DNA of 64,000 nucleotides from Hyphomicrobiales bacterium (GCA_900466005.1 UEGQ01000022.1:33880-97879), one strand, 5' to 3'. Shown: positions 49,889-59,287, numbered from the stretch's first letter. Program-made: numbers and translations. The notes: generated by a model from the sequence alone, not told the origin.

Positions 49889-51322
49889 ATGGAATACGGA
49901 TTTACCACTGCCGCCTACGTGGTCGCGGCTGTTCTCTTCATCCTTTCGCTCGGCGGGCTTTCGGGCCAGGAGAGCGCCAAGCGCGCCGTCTGGTACGGCA
50001 TTGTCGGCATGGGGCTCGCCGTTGCTGCGACGCTCTACGGACCCGGCAAGGGCAACTGGCTCCTCTCTGCCGTCATGATCGGCGCCGGTGGTGCGATCGG
50101 CTGGGTGGTCGCCAAGCGCGTCCAGATGACCGAGATGCCGCAGCTCGTCGCGGCCATGCACTCGCTGGTCGGCCTCGCGGCGGTCTTCATCGGCTTCAAT
50201 GCCCATATCGAACTCGGCCGCGTGCTCGCCATGGACGAGGCGAGCCGGGCGTCGCTCGAAGGCTTCGCGGCGGTGCTCGCGCACAAGACGGCCGTCGAAC
50301 AGGTCATCCTCAAGGTCGAGGTCTTCCTCGGCGTGTTCATCGGGGCCGTCACCTTCACCGGGTCCGTGGTCGCGTTCGGCAAGCTCGCCGGCCGTGTCGA
50401 CGGCAAGGCGAAGAAGCTGCCCGGTGGGCATGTTCTGAATGCTGGTGCGGCGCTGATCTCGCTCGCCCTGCTGTTCATGTATGTCGGCGGCTCCGGTGCC
50501 TGGACGATCGTCCTGATGACACTGCTCGCCTTCTTCATCGGCTATCACCTGATCATGGGCATCGGCGGCGCCGACATGCCGGTGGTCGTGTCGATGCTGA
50601 ACAGCTATTCGGGCTGGGCGGCCGCGGCGATCGGCTTCTCGCTGTCGAACGATCTTTTGATCGTCGTCGGCGCACTGGTCGGTTCTTCGGGTGCGATCCT
50701 CTCCTACATCATGTGCAAGGCGATGAACCGTTCCTTCATCTCGGTCATCCTCGGGGGCTTCGGCACCACGACCGGGCCGCAGATGGAAGTGACCGGGGAG
50801 CAGATCGCCATCGACGCCGAAGGCGTCGCGAATGCGCTCAACGACGCGGATTCGGTCATCATCGTGCCGGGCTACGGCATGGCGGTGGCGCAGGCGCAGC
50901 AGTCTGTCTCCGAACTCACCCGCAAGCTGCGCGCCGCCGGCAAGGAAGTACGCTTCGCCATCCATCCGGTGGCAGGCCGTCTTCCGGGCCACATGAACGT
51001 GCTGCTCGCGGAAGCGAAGGTGCCTTACGATATCGTGCTCGAGATGGACGAGATCAACGAGGACTTCCCGAGCACGGACGTTGCGATCGTCATCGGCTCG
51101 AACGACATCGTCAATCCGGCTGCACAGGAAGACCCGAACTCGCCGATCGCCGGCATGCCGGTGCTGGAAGTCTGGAAGGCGAAGCAGGTCTTCGTTTCGA
51201 AGCGCGGTCAGGGGACCGGCTATTCGGGCATCGAGAATCCGCTCTTCTACAAGGAGAATACGCGGATGTTCTATGGCGATGCCAAGAAGTCGATCGACAG
51301 CCTGCTGCCGATGATCCGCTGA
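49889..51322 (+). CDS. pntB: NAD(P) transhydrogenase beta subunit
   Basis: The protein has 477 aa with about eight membrane helices in the first 270 residues (VVAAVLFILSLGGLSG onward), including MTEMPQLVAAMHSLVGLAAVFIGFNAH, where the histidine contributes to the proton path. The NADP-binding domain follows, ending VIVPGYGMAVAQAQQSVSELTRKLRAAGKEVRFAIHPVAGRLPGHMNVLLAEAKVPYD and SSPIAGMPVLEVWKAKQVFVSKRG-type RGQGTGYSGIENPLFY. It is 15 bp after pntA, with GAGAGG ahead of the ATG. A strong bidirectional terminator follows. Confidence 0.95.
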   Translation: MEYGFTTAAYVVAAVLFILSLGGLSGQESAKRAVWYGIVGMGLAVAATLYGPGKGNWLLSAVMIGAGGAIGWVVAKRVQMTEMPQLVAAMHSLVGLAAVFIGFNAHIELGRVLAMDEASRASLEGFAAVLAHKTAVEQVILKVEVFLGVFIGAVTFTGSVVAFGKLAGRVDGKAKKLPGGHVLNAGAALISLALLFMYVGGSGAWTIVLMTLLAFFIGYHLIMGIGGADMPVVVSMLNSYSGWAAAAIGFSLSNDLLIVVGALVGSSGAILSYIMCKAMNRSFISVILGGFGTTTGPQMEVTGEQIAIDAEGVANALNDADSVIIVPGYGMAVAQAQQSVSELTRKLRAAGKEVRFAIHPVAGRLPGHMNVLLAEAKVPYDIVLEMDEINEDFPSTDVAIVIGSNDIVNPAAQEDPNSPIAGMPVLEVWKAKQVFVSKRGQGTGYSGIENPLFYKENTRMFYGDAKKSIDSLLPMIR

Positions 51323-51339
51323 CCGTCAGCGGGAATGCA

Positions 51340-51377
51340 AAAAAGAACCGGAGCAGGGCGACCTGCTCCGGTTTTGT
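51340..51377. terminator. Bidirectional terminator between pntB and uxaA
   Basis: A perfect 12-bp stem AACCGGAGCAGG/CCTGCTCCGGTT (51346-51357, 51362-51373) with loop GCGA. TTTG follows on the right and an A-rich stretch (AAAAAAG) on the left, so it can stop pntB from one side and the ten-gene uronate operon from the other. Confidence 0.88.
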
Positions 51378-51407
51378 CTTTTCAGGGAGTGCGCGGCCGC
51401 AACCGTC

Positions 51408-52940
51408 TCACATGATTGCACCGACCTGCCAGGGTACGAACTCGTTGTCGCCAAGGCCGAGTGCCTCGGACTTGGTCTTCTGCCCGGACGCGGTCGCCAG
51501 CACATGGTCGAGGATTTCGCGGCCCTTGGCCTCGAGAGAGACGCCCTCGGTGACGATGTCGCCGCAGTTGATGTCCATGTCGTCGCGCATCTCGTTGTAG
51601 AGACGACTGCTCGTCGAGAGCTTGATGGTCGGCGCCGGTTTCGAGCCGAAGGCCGAGCCACGTCCGGTGGTGAAGCAGACGAGCTGGGCGCCGCCGGCAA
51701 TCTGCCCCGTTGCCGAAACCGGGTCGTAGCCGGGCGTATCCATGAAGACGAAGCCGGGGCCGGTGATTTTCTCGCCGTAAAGAAGGACGTCCGTCATCGG
51801 CGTGCTGCCGGCCTTGGCGGCCGCACCCAGCGACTTCTCGAGGATGGTCGTCAGGCCGCCGAGCTTGTTGCCCGGGCTCGGATTGTTGTCCATCGAGCCG
51901 TCGTTGATCCGGCAGTAGTTCTCCCACCAGGTGATGCGCTCGATCAGCTTGTCGGCGACCTCCTTCGAGGCGGCGCGGCGCAGCAGGAGTTGTTCGGCGC
52001 CGTAGATTTCCGGCGTTTCGGAGAGCACGACCGTGCCGCCGAGGCCGACCAGCAGGTCGCTCGCGACACCGAGCGCCGGATTGGCGGTGATGCCGGAGAA
52101 ACCGTCGGAGCCGCCGCATTGCAGGGCGAGCTTCAGTTCAGAGGCCGGGATCGGCTCACGTTTAGCTTCGTTGACGATCGGCAGGATCTCGTGGATGTGG
52201 TCGACGATGCGACGGATGGTCTGCGTCGTGCCACCGGTTTCCTGGATCGTCAGCGAGAAGAAGCGGCTGTCGTCGTGATCGCCGTAAAGGGCGCGCATGC
52301 GGGCGATCTGCATCGTTTCGCAGCCGAGCCCGACGAAGACGGCGGCCGCGACGTTCGGGTGGGTCGCGTAGCCCCAGAGCACGCGCTGGAGATTGTCGAA
52401 GCCCGGGCCGGTCACCGAGATCGCGCAGCCCGTGTCGTGGGCGAAGGCGGCGACGCCATCGACGTTCGGATAGCGATCGAGGATGCCGGAGCGGTTCACC
52501 TCGTCGGCGGCCCGCCGGATCACGGTGGCGGAACAGTTCACCGTCGCGCAGATCGCGATGAAGTTGCGGGTGCCGGCCTGGCCGTTGGCACGCCGGTAGC
52601 CCATGAAGTGCGCCGGCTCGACGACCGGGATCGCCGCTTTCGCCTTTTCCAGGTCGGCGCCGATGCGATAGTCGCGGTCGTGCTCGCCGAAGGCGCAGTT
52701 GTGGGTGTGGATGTGCTCACCGGCGGCGATCGGCTGGCTGGCGAAGCCGATGATCTGGCCGAACTTGTAGATATGCTGGCCTTCCGGGATGGCGACGCGT
52801 GCGATCTTGTGGCCGCGCGCGACCGGCGTCTTCAGCGGCTCGCCGAAGCCGAGCGGCCGGCTGCCGGCCGCGACGGGCTCGGTGAGGATCGCGACGTTGT
52901 CGTCAACGTGCAGGAGAAGGGTGCCGGTCGATTCAGTCAT
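51408..52940 (-). CDS. uxaA: Altronate dehydratase (UxaA/GarD family)
   Basis: The protein has 510 aa. The N-terminal SAF domain (LLLHVDDNVAILTEPVAAGSRPLGFG and IGFASQPIAAGEHIHTHNC, ~8-95) is followed by the large dehydratase domain: GYRRANGQAGTRNFIAICATVNCSATV, LALQCGGSDGFSGITANPALG, NNPSPGNKLGGLTTILEKSLG, and GEKITGPGFVFMDTPGYDPVSATGQIAGGAQLVCFTTGRGSAFG. It removes water from altronate to give 2-keto-3-deoxygluconate. The ATG at 52940 overlaps the uxuA stop. It is the last gene of the operon before the strong terminator. Confidence 0.93.
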   Translation of the reverse strand: MTESTGTLLLHVDDNVAILTEPVAAGSRPLGFGEPLKTPVARGHKIARVAIPEGQHIYKFGQIIGFASQPIAAGEHIHTHNCAFGEHDRDYRIGADLEKAKAAIPVVEPAHFMGYRRANGQAGTRNFIAICATVNCSATVIRRAADEVNRSGILDRYPNVDGVAAFAHDTGCAISVTGPGFDNLQRVLWGYATHPNVAAAVFVGLGCETMQIARMRALYGDHDDSRFFSLTIQETGGTTQTIRRIVDHIHEILPIVNEAKREPIPASELKLALQCGGSDGFSGITANPALGVASDLLVGLGGTVVLSETPEIYGAEQLLLRRAASKEVADKLIERITWWENYCRINDGSMDNNPSPGNKLGGLTTILEKSLGAAAKAGSTPMTDVLLYGEKITGPGFVFMDTPGYDPVSATGQIAGGAQLVCFTTGRGSAFGSKPAPTIKLSTSSRLYNEMRDDMDINCGDIVTEGVSLEAKGREILDHVLATASGQKTKSEALGLGDNEFVPWQVGAIM

Positions 52941-54129
52941 AGGAAACACTCTCATGCTGGAGGGCTCTGACGATGCCCCGAAGTTCTGCTAGTCCACGCA
53001 TCCGGCCGATCAGCGGATAGCCGGGATGGGTACCGCGACCGACATCGTCCAGCAATTCGTGGCCGTGGTCGGGGCGGTAAGGGATGGAGATGTCGGCGCG
53101 TCCCTCCTGCCGGCGCCGCCGTTCCTCGGCGACCAGCGCGGCGATCAGCGCGACCATGTCGGTGTCGCCGCCGAGATGGGCGGCTTCCTGGAATGAGCCG
53201 TCCGGTTCCTTGGCGACGTTGCGCAGGTGCGCGAAATGAATGCGCGGCGCAAAGCGGCGGGCGATGGCCGGCACGTCGTTGGCGGGATTGGCGCCGAGCG
53301 AGCCGGAACAGAGGGTGAGCCCGTTCGAGGGGCTGTCCTGACTGGCGAGAATCCATTCGATGTCGTCGCCGGTCGAGACGATGCGCGGGAGGCCGAGGAT
53401 ATTGCGCGGCGGGTCGTCCGGATGGACGCCGAGACGAATGCCGAACTCTTCGGCCGCGGGCACCACCTCGGCGAGGAAACGGGCATAGTTGGCACGTAGT
53501 TCGTCGCGGCCGATCCCCTGGTATTGTTTCAGCTTTTCCCTGAGGCCGGCGACGTCGTAACGGTCGAAGGCGCCCGGCAGCCCCGCCATGATGGAGTTCA
53601 GGAGGTTCTGGCGCAAGCCCGCGCTCGAGGCCTCGTACCATTCCCGCGCGGTCTCGCGGACTTCGTCGCTGTAATCGGCCTCCGCGCCGTCGCGTTCGAG
53701 CATGAAGATCTCGAACGCCGCCATATGCGGCTGCGAAAAACGCAAGGCCGTTCCGCCGCGTGGCGCCGGCGCGTCGAGCTGTGTGCGCGTCCAGTCGAGA
53801 AGCGGCATGAAATTATAGCAGACGGTCGAGATGCCGCAGGCGGCGAGATTGCGCAGCGACTGCCGGTAATTCGCGAAGAGCCGTTCGAGGTCGCCTTCAC
53901 CGCGCTTGATATCCTCGTGGACGGGCAGGCTCTCCACGACGTTCCAGTAGAGACCGAGCTCACCGTCCGCCCGGATCTCGTCCTGGCGGTCGCGGATTGT
54001 CTCTTCCGGCCAGACCTCGCCATAGGGAACTTCGTAGAGGGCGGTGACGATGCCGGTCGCGCCCGTCTGGGCAATTTCGGGCAGCGTGATCGCGTCAAAC
54101 GGTCCGTACCAGCGCCAGCTCTCGATCAT
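52933..54129 (-). CDS. uxuA: Mannonate dehydratase
   Basis: The protein has 398 aa. The TIM barrel has UxuA features: MIESWRWYGPFDAITLPEIAQTGATGIVTALYEVPYGEVWPEETIRDR, YNFMPLLDWTRTQL, LRFSQPHMAAFEIFMLER, LGVHPDDPPRNILGLPRIVSTGDDIEWIL with metal-binding His, NGLTLCSGSLGANPANDVPAIARRF, and YRPDHGHELLDD. It dehydrates D-mannonate to 2-keto-3-deoxygluconate. Its start overlaps the preceding dehydrogenase stop (ATGA), and its stop overlaps the uxaA start by eight bases. Confidence 0.94.
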   Translation of the reverse strand: MIESWRWYGPFDAITLPEIAQTGATGIVTALYEVPYGEVWPEETIRDRQDEIRADGELGLYWNVVESLPVHEDIKRGEGDLERLFANYRQSLRNLAACGISTVCYNFMPLLDWTRTQLDAPAPRGGTALRFSQPHMAAFEIFMLERDGAEADYSDEVRETAREWYEASSAGLRQNLLNSIMAGLPGAFDRYDVAGLREKLKQYQGIGRDELRANYARFLAEVVPAAEEFGIRLGVHPDDPPRNILGLPRIVSTGDDIEWILASQDSPSNGLTLCSGSLGANPANDVPAIARRFAPRIHFAHLRNVAKEPDGSFQEAAHLGGDTDMVALIAALVAEERRRRQEGRADISIPYRPDHGHELLDDVGRGTHPGYPLIGRMRGLAELRGIVRALQHESVSYD

Positions 54130-55571
54130 GTGCCGACCTCCTCCACCATGCATGCGGCTCCCTTTTCAAGCAAACCCGCATAGGCCTTGGCAAGCGTCGC
54201 GTGAAAACCCCCGTTTCCGGCAAGCGCCGGAGGGAAGATCTCCGTGATCCCGAGGAGTGCCGCGACTTTGCCGTCGGCGCCGTTTGCGGCGTCGCTCAGG
54301 CTCTTCAGGCGCGCGGCGAGCGGGTCGCGCACGTCGATCGGGTTTCCCTTCTCGTCGATGCCGCCGACATAGCGCATCCAGGCGGCGACCGCGAGCGCCA
54401 GTCCGGCGAAAGGCCGTCCGGCCCTCAGGTTCTCGGCGATGGTCGAGAGGATGCGCTGCGGCAGCTTCTGCGAGCCGTCCATGGCGATCTGCCAGGTTCG
54501 ATGGCGGATCGCCGGGTTCGAATAGCGCTCGAGGAGCGCGTCGGTATAGGCGGCAAGATCGACCCCTTCCGGCGGCTGGAGGCCGGGTACGATTTCCTCG
54601 CGCCAGAGCCGCTTGCAGAATCTCGCGAAGGAGGGATCGGCGACCGTGTCGCTGATCGTCTCGTGCCCGGCGAGATAGCCGAGATAGGCGAGGGAGGAGT
54701 GGGTGCCGTTGAGGCAGCGCAGCTTCATGTGCTCGAAAGGCGTCACATCGCCGACCAGTTGCACGCCGACCGCGCCCAGGTCGGGGCGCGCGCCGTCGAC
54801 GAAGTGGTCTTCGACCACCCATTGGCGGAAGGGCTCGTGCATGACCGGTGAAAGGTCGAGGACGCCGGTCATCGCCGCCAGCCGTTCGATATCTTCCGGT
54901 TTGGTCGCCGGCACGATCCGGTCCACCATCGTCGAGGGGAAGGCGCCTTCGGCGGAAATCCAGCCGGCAAGTGCGGGATCGACGAGCGCCGCAAGCTCGA
55001 TGACGACGCCTCTCACCACCTTGCCGTTTTCCGGCAGGTTGTCGCAGCAGAGCACGGTGAAGGGGCGGTGCCCAGCGTTCTTTCGGCGCTCGAGCGCCCG
55101 TACCAGATAGCCGACTGCCGAGAGCGGTGCATCCGGGTGAGCCAGGTCGTGGACGATGTCGGGGTGCTGGCGATTGAGCCGGCCGGTCGAGGGTTCGTGG
55201 CAGTATCCCTTTTCGGTGACGGTCAGCGTGACGATGCGGATTGCCGGATCGGTCATCGCGTCGAGCACCGCCTGCGGGTCTTCGCGGGCGACCAGCACGC
55301 GGTCGACGGCGGTGATGACGCGGGGCGTCTCGCCGTCGGGCCCGAGTTCGAGCGCGGTATAGGCATAGTCCTGGGGCGCCAGCAGGTCACGCTGGTCGGG
55401 CCGTACCAGGCTGACGCCGATGATGCCCCAGTCGCCGCCGGATTTCTCCAAGGCCTCGGAAATGTAGACCGCACCATGGGCCCGGAAGAAGGCGCCGAGG
55501 CCGAGATGGACGATGCCGGGCCGCGGGCGTTTGCCGTCCGGCCGGTGGAGACGGGGAAGATCAGCGGGCAA
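54126..55571 (-). CDS. uxuB: Mannitol-dehydrogenase-family oxidoreductase (fructuronate reductase, UxuB-like)
   Basis: The protein has 481 aa. The NAD-binding motif IVHLGLGAFFRAHGAVYI (~19-36) is followed by the family core KGYCHEPSTGRLN, VLCCDNLPENGKVVRGVVIELAALVDPALAGWI, FPSTMVDRIVPATKPEDIERLA and the active-site KLRCLNGTHSSLAYLGYLAGHETISDTV. It reduces fructuronate to mannonate; it may also be the tagaturonate reductase, as no uxaB-like gene is seen. TTG 55571 follows GGAGG and gives a normal length; ATG 55604 would overlap kduD by 44 bases. It lies between kduD and uxuA. Confidence 0.88.
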   Translation of the reverse strand: MPADLPRLHRPDGKRPRPGIVHLGLGAFFRAHGAVYISEALEKSGGDWGIIGVSLVRPDQRDLLAPQDYAYTALELGPDGETPRVITAVDRVLVAREDPQAVLDAMTDPAIRIVTLTVTEKGYCHEPSTGRLNRQHPDIVHDLAHPDAPLSAVGYLVRALERRKNAGHRPFTVLCCDNLPENGKVVRGVVIELAALVDPALAGWISAEGAFPSTMVDRIVPATKPEDIERLAAMTGVLDLSPVMHEPFRQWVVEDHFVDGARPDLGAVGVQLVGDVTPFEHMKLRCLNGTHSSLAYLGYLAGHETISDTVADPSFARFCKRLWREEIVPGLQPPEGVDLAAYTDALLERYSNPAIRHRTWQIAMDGSQKLPQRILSTIAENLRAGRPFAGLALAVAAWMRYVGGIDEKGNPIDVRDPLAARLKSLSDAANGADGKVAALLGITEIFPPALAGNGGFHATLAKAYAGLLEKGAACMVEEVGT

Positions 55572-56310
55572 GCCAGCCTCCGTCGACGTTGAGGATTGCA
55601 CCATGGATGTATTTTGCGGCCGGCGAGGCGAGGAAGACGGCGGCACCGCCGATGTCTTCGGGATCTCCCCAGCGTCCGGCCGGAATGCGGTCGAGGATCG
55701 CCTTGCTGCGGTCCGGATCGGCACGCAGCGCCTCGGTATTGTTGGTCGCGATGTAGCCCGGCGCGATGGCGTTGACGTTGATCCCCTTCGCCGCCCATTC
55801 ATTGGCGAGCAGCTTGGTCAGCCCCGCCACGCCGCTTTTCGAGGCGGTGTAGGAGGCAACGCGAATGCCCCCCTGGAAGGAGAGCATGGAGGCGATGTTG
55901 ATGATCCTCCCTGCGGCGCCGCGGGAAAGGACCGAGCGCGCGAAGGCCTGGCTCAGGAAAAAGACGGCCTTCAGGTTCACGTCCATCACCTCGTCCCAGT
56001 CGGCCTCGGTGAAATCGACGGCATCGGCGCGGCGGATGATGCCGGCATTGTTGACGAGAATGTCGACGGGCGCCCCGAGGGTCTCGACGGCACTCGCTGC
56101 GGCAACCGGGTCGGAAAGGTCGAGCGCCAGGCCTTCGGCCTTGCCACCGGCCCCGGTAATGAGATCGATCGTCTCGGTGACGTCGGAACGGCCTGCGCAG
56201 ACGACATCAGCGCCCGCTTCGGCGAGCGAGCAGGCGATCGCCTGGCCGATGCCGGTATTGGCACCGGTGACGAGTGCACGCCTGCCGGCGAGGGAAAACA
56301 GGGCGCTCAT
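55561..56310 (-). CDS. kduD: 2-dehydro-3-deoxygluconate 5-dehydrogenase (KduD, SDR family)
   Basis: The protein has 249 aa. It has the classical short-chain dehydrogenase layout: FSLAGRRALVTGANTGIGQAIACSLAEAGADVVCAGR (~5-40), NNAGIIRRADAVDFTEADWDEVMDVNLKAVFF (~82-113), catalytic Ser in NIASMLSFQGG, and YTASKSGVAGLTKLLANEWAAKGINVNAIAPGYIATNNTEALRADPDR (Tyr/Lys at ~149 and 153). The KduD-type ending IHGAILNVDGGWLAR is present. It reduces 2,5-diketo-3-deoxygluconate to 2-keto-3-deoxygluconate. Its ATG overlaps the kduI stop (ATGA). Confidence 0.92.
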   Translation of the reverse strand: MSALFSLAGRRALVTGANTGIGQAIACSLAEAGADVVCAGRSDVTETIDLITGAGGKAEGLALDLSDPVAAASAVETLGAPVDILVNNAGIIRRADAVDFTEADWDEVMDVNLKAVFFLSQAFARSVLSRGAAGRIINIASMLSFQGGIRVASYTASKSGVAGLTKLLANEWAAKGINVNAIAPGYIATNNTEALRADPDRSKAILDRIPAGRWGDPEDIGGAAVFLASPAAKYIHGAILNVDGGWLAR

Positions 56311-57128
56311 CGCAGCGTCTCCATCGAGACCATCTCGACGTCCCTGTAGTCGACATTGTCGCCGGCCATCGCCCAGATGAAGGTGTAGGCGCCGGTTCCC
56401 GCGCCGCTGTGGATCGACCATGGCGGGGAGATCGCGCCTTCCTCGTTCTTCAGGACGAGATGGCGCGTTTCATCCGGCTCGCCCATCATGTGGAATACAC
56501 GCTGATTTTCGGCCAGATCGAAATAGAGATAGGCTTCCATGCGACGGTCGTGGACATGGGCCGGCATCGTATTCCAGACGGAGCCCTTGGCAAGCTTGGT
56601 CATGCCGACGACGAGCTGGCAGGACTTCATCACGTCCGGATGCACGAACTGGTAAATGGTGCGCTCGTTGGAGGTCTCCTGCGCGCCGAGCGTCATGTTC
56701 GTCGCCTCGTCGATACGGATGAGGCGCGACGGATAGGTGTGATGGGCGGGTGCCGAGAGGATGTAGAAGCGGCCGTCGCCGGAAAAGGTGACGGCGCCGG
56801 CGCCCATGCCGAGATAGAGCATGTCGCCCTTCGCCATCACATATTCGCCGTCGGCGAGGACGGTGCCTTCGCCGCCGATGTTGACGATCACCATTTCCCT
56901 GCGGTCGAGGATGGAGGCGGTGCCGCAGGGCTTCACTTCGTCCAGGACGAGGCTCTCGCCGGCCGGCACTGCACCGCCGACGATCATACGGTCGTAGTGG
57001 GTATAGATGAGCCTGATCTCGCCCGGCTTGAAGACGTCGCCGACATGGAAGTTCTTCCGCAGCGCCGCGGTGTCGAAGGTCCTGGCGGTCTGCGGGTCGA
57101 TGGCGTGGCGGATTTCAACGCTGAGCAT
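56307..57128 (-). CDS. kduI: 5-dehydro-4-deoxy-D-glucuronate isomerase (KduI)
   Basis: The protein has 273 aa. It has the double cupin of the KduI family: VEIRHAIDPQTARTFDTAALRKNFHVGDVF, YTHYDRMIVGGAVPAGESLVLD, ASILDRREMVIVNIGGEGTVLADGE, and the zinc site MPAHVHDRRMEAYLYFDL (His, His, Glu) completed by a His in WSIHSGAGTGAYTFIWAMAGDN. It isomerises the open-chain unsaturated uronate made by KdgF. The gene lies between kdgF and kduD, the normal pectin/oligogalacturonide order. Confidence 0.94.
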   Translation of the reverse strand: MLSVEIRHAIDPQTARTFDTAALRKNFHVGDVFKPGEIRLIYTHYDRMIVGGAVPAGESLVLDEVKPCGTASILDRREMVIVNIGGEGTVLADGEYVMAKGDMLYLGMGAGAVTFSGDGRFYILSAPAHHTYPSRLIRIDEATNMTLGAQETSNERTIYQFVHPDVMKSCQLVVGMTKLAKGSVWNTMPAHVHDRRMEAYLYFDLAENQRVFHMMGEPDETRHLVLKNEEGAISPPWSIHSGAGTGAYTFIWAMAGDNVDYRDVEMVSMETLR

Positions 57129-57151
57129 GGCTCACTCCTTCTTCGTATCGG

Positions 57152-57475
57152 TCATAGAAAATCGTCGCGGCGCGGGGTGAACGTGTCGATCAGGACACCG
57201 GCCTCCAGCGCCTTGCAGCCGTGGACCGCGTTCGAGGGGATGACGAAACTGTCGCCGGGCCCGATCTCGAAGGTTTCCTCGCCGACCGCAAAAGCGAAGC
57301 GGCCGGCTTTCACGTAGGTCGACTGAACATGCGGGTGGTAATGCAGGGCGCCGACACCGCCCTGTGGAAAGCGGAACTCGACGACCATCAGTTCCGGGCT
57401 GTCGGCGAGAACACGGCGGACGACGCCGTTGCCGGCGTCGACCTCTGGAAACACTCTCAAGCGGATCGAGGACAT
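57152..57475 (-). CDS. kdgF: KdgF-type cupin (unsaturated uronate processing)
   Basis: The protein has 107 aa. A single cupin has metal ligands HYHPHVQSTYVKAGRFAFAVGEE (His-x-His, Gln) and a second motif PGDSFVIPSNAVHGCKAL. Its size and place next to kduI/kduD match KdgF, which converts 4,5-unsaturated monouronates to the linear ketone used by KduI. A short general cupin cannot be excluded, but the operon position is strong support. Confidence 0.85.
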   Translation of the reverse strand: MSSIRLRVFPEVDAGNGVVRRVLADSPELMVVEFRFPQGGVGALHYHPHVQSTYVKAGRFAFAVGEETFEIGPGDSFVIPSNAVHGCKALEAGVLIDTFTPRRDDFL

Positions 57476-57482
57476 GAAAATC

Positions 57483-58763
57483 CTATCTGAAGACGGAGGG
57501 CAACCACAGCGACAGGGCAGGAATGTAGCTCACGAGCATGAGCGTGGCGAAGGCTGCTCCGTAGAAGGGCCAGATCGTCTTCATGGCCTGTGAGATCGGT
57601 ATCCTGCCCACCGCGCAGCCGACGAAGAGGACGGCGCCCACCGGCGGCGTGCAAAGCCCGATGCCGAGGTTGAGGACGAGGATGACGCCGAAATGCACCG
57701 GATCGATCCCGAAGGCGGTCGCGACCGGCAGGAAGATCGGCGTGGTGATGACGATCAGCGGCGACATGTCCATGAAGGTGCCGAGGATCAGCAGGACGAC
57801 GTTGAGCAGCAGCAGGATGACGATCGGGTTGTCGGAAAAGCCCTGAAGCAGGGCGACCATCGAGGCGGGAACCCGAAGATAGGCGAGCAGCCAGCCGAAA
57901 GAGGCTGCGCAGCCGATGACCATCAGCACCATGGCGGTGGTGCGCACAGCCGCGAAGGTCGCTTCGAGGAAGTCGTTCCAGCTCAGCGTGCGATAGACGA
58001 GGAGCGTCACCAGAAGCGCGTAGACGACGGCGATGTTGGAGGATTCCGACGCGGTGAAGATGCCGGAGCGGACGCCGCCGAAGATGATCGCGACGAGAAT
58101 GAGGCCGGGCACCGCCGAGGCGAGCAGGCCGCCAAGCGCACGGAAGCCCGGAAAGGGCTCGGTCGGATAGCCGCGGCGTCTGGCGACGAACCAGGCGGCG
58201 ACCATCAGCGACAGTGCAAGCAGCAGGCCCGGGACGATACCGGCGGTGAAAAGGTCGGCAATCGAGATGCGCCCGCCGGCGGAGATCGAATAGATGATCA
58301 TGTTGTGCGACGGCGGGATCATCAGGGCGATGATCGAGCCGACCACCGTCACGTTGACGGCATAGTCGACATCGTAGCCGCGGGCCTTCATCTGCGGCAC
58401 CATGAGCCCGCCGACCGCCGAAGCGTCGGCCGCAGCCGAGCCGGACACGCCACCGAACATGACCGAGGCCAGCACGTTCACCTGCCCGAGGCCGCCGCGC
58501 AGGTGCCCGACCAGCCCGCCCGCCAATGCGACGAGGCGGCGGGCGATGTCGCCGCGCACCATCAGGTCGCCGGCATAGATGAAGAACGGGATCGCCATCA
58601 ACGCGAAGACGGAGACGCCGGAGTTGAGACGCTGGAAGACGACCACCGGCGGCAGTCCGAGATAGAGCACGGTCGCAAAGCTCGAAATTCCGAGGCAGAA
58701 AGCGACGGGCGTGCCGATCAGCAGGAGAAAGACGAAGGTGCCGAAAAGGACCCAGAGTTCCAT
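57483..58763 (-). CDS. TRAP transporter large membrane subunit (DctM)
   Basis: The protein has 426 aa with about twelve membrane segments, starting LWVLFGTFVFLLLIGTPVAFCLGISSFATVLYLG. TRAP DctM signatures are IPFFIYAGDLMVRGDIARRLVALAGGLVGHLRGGLGQVNVLASVMFGGVSGSAAADASAVGGLMVPQMKARGYDVDYAVNVTVVGSIIALMIPPSHNMIIYSISAGG (~58-165) and GTFMDMSPLIVITTPIFLPVA. It moves uronates into the cytosol together with the small subunit and binding protein. It starts two bases after the DctQ stop. Confidence 0.94.
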   Translation of the reverse strand: MELWVLFGTFVFLLLIGTPVAFCLGISSFATVLYLGLPPVVVFQRLNSGVSVFALMAIPFFIYAGDLMVRGDIARRLVALAGGLVGHLRGGLGQVNVLASVMFGGVSGSAAADASAVGGLMVPQMKARGYDVDYAVNVTVVGSIIALMIPPSHNMIIYSISAGGRISIADLFTAGIVPGLLLALSLMVAAWFVARRRGYPTEPFPGFRALGGLLASAVPGLILVAIIFGGVRSGIFTASESSNIAVVYALLVTLLVYRTLSWNDFLEATFAAVRTTAMVLMVIGCAASFGWLLAYLRVPASMVALLQGFSDNPIVILLLLNVVLLILGTFMDMSPLIVITTPIFLPVATAFGIDPVHFGVILVLNLGIGLCTPPVGAVLFVGCAVGRIPISQAMKTIWPFYGAAFATLMLVSYIPALSLWLPSVFR

Positions 58764-58765
58764 GA

Positions 58766-59287
58766 TTATTCCTCCAGCGGCGCGTCGCCGAAGCGCGCGG
58801 TCGGCAGCCCGGCGATCCGCCGCAGTACCCGTTCAGCCGAGAAAAGGACGATAAGGACGCCGCCACCGACGATCGGGATGAAGTCGAACGCTCCCGAAAT
58901 CCCGAGGCTCGGCACCATGTTGCCGGCGGTCTTGTAGGCGAGCGAGGACCCGAACCAGATCATGCCGCCGCCGAAGGCCGCGACCGCGAAGTCGGAAAGC
59001 GTGTGCAGCCAGCTCTTGGCGCGATCCGGCAGAACGTGGAGCAGGATGTCGAACGAGAGATGATAGCCCTCGCGGATGCCGACGGCGGCCCCGAGGAAGA
59101 TGAACCAGCCCATGATCATCACGGAGGCCGGTTCGCTCCAGGTCAGGCTGTCGTTCAAAATATACCGCCAGAACACCTGCGCGGCGATGAAGATCGTCAT
59201 CAGCACCAGGCCGGTTCCGGCGATCCAGAGTGCGGCACGCGCGAGCAAGCCGGTAAATCGCGCTAAGCCTTTCATACGTTCTTGCAC
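58766..59287 (-). CDS. TRAP transporter small membrane subunit (DctQ)
   Basis: The protein has 173 aa with four membrane helices. AALWIAGTGLVLMTIFIAAQVFWRYILNDSLTWSEPASVMIMGWFIFLGAAVGIREGYHLSFDIL carries the DctQ block WSEPASVMIMGWFIFLGAA. The GTG at 59287 lies six bases after GGAGG; the in-frame ATG at 59275 (MKGLARF) has a poor site. It lies between the binding-protein and DctM genes. Confidence 0.9.
   Translation of the reverse strand: MQERMKGLARFTGLLARAALWIAGTGLVLMTIFIAAQVFWRYILNDSLTWSEPASVMIMGWFIFLGAAVGIREGYHLSFDILLHVLPDRAKSWLHTLSDFAVAAFGGGMIWFGSSLAYKTAGNMVPSLGISGAFDFIPIVGGGVLIVLFSAERVLRRIAGLPTARFGDAPLEE

Noticed and set aside
48149..50992. 947-codon open frame on the minus strand across pntA and pntB
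   Set aside because: It is antisense to two clear transhydrogenase genes; its product is His/Asp/Arg-rich with no fold pattern, the usual result of high-GC codon bias.
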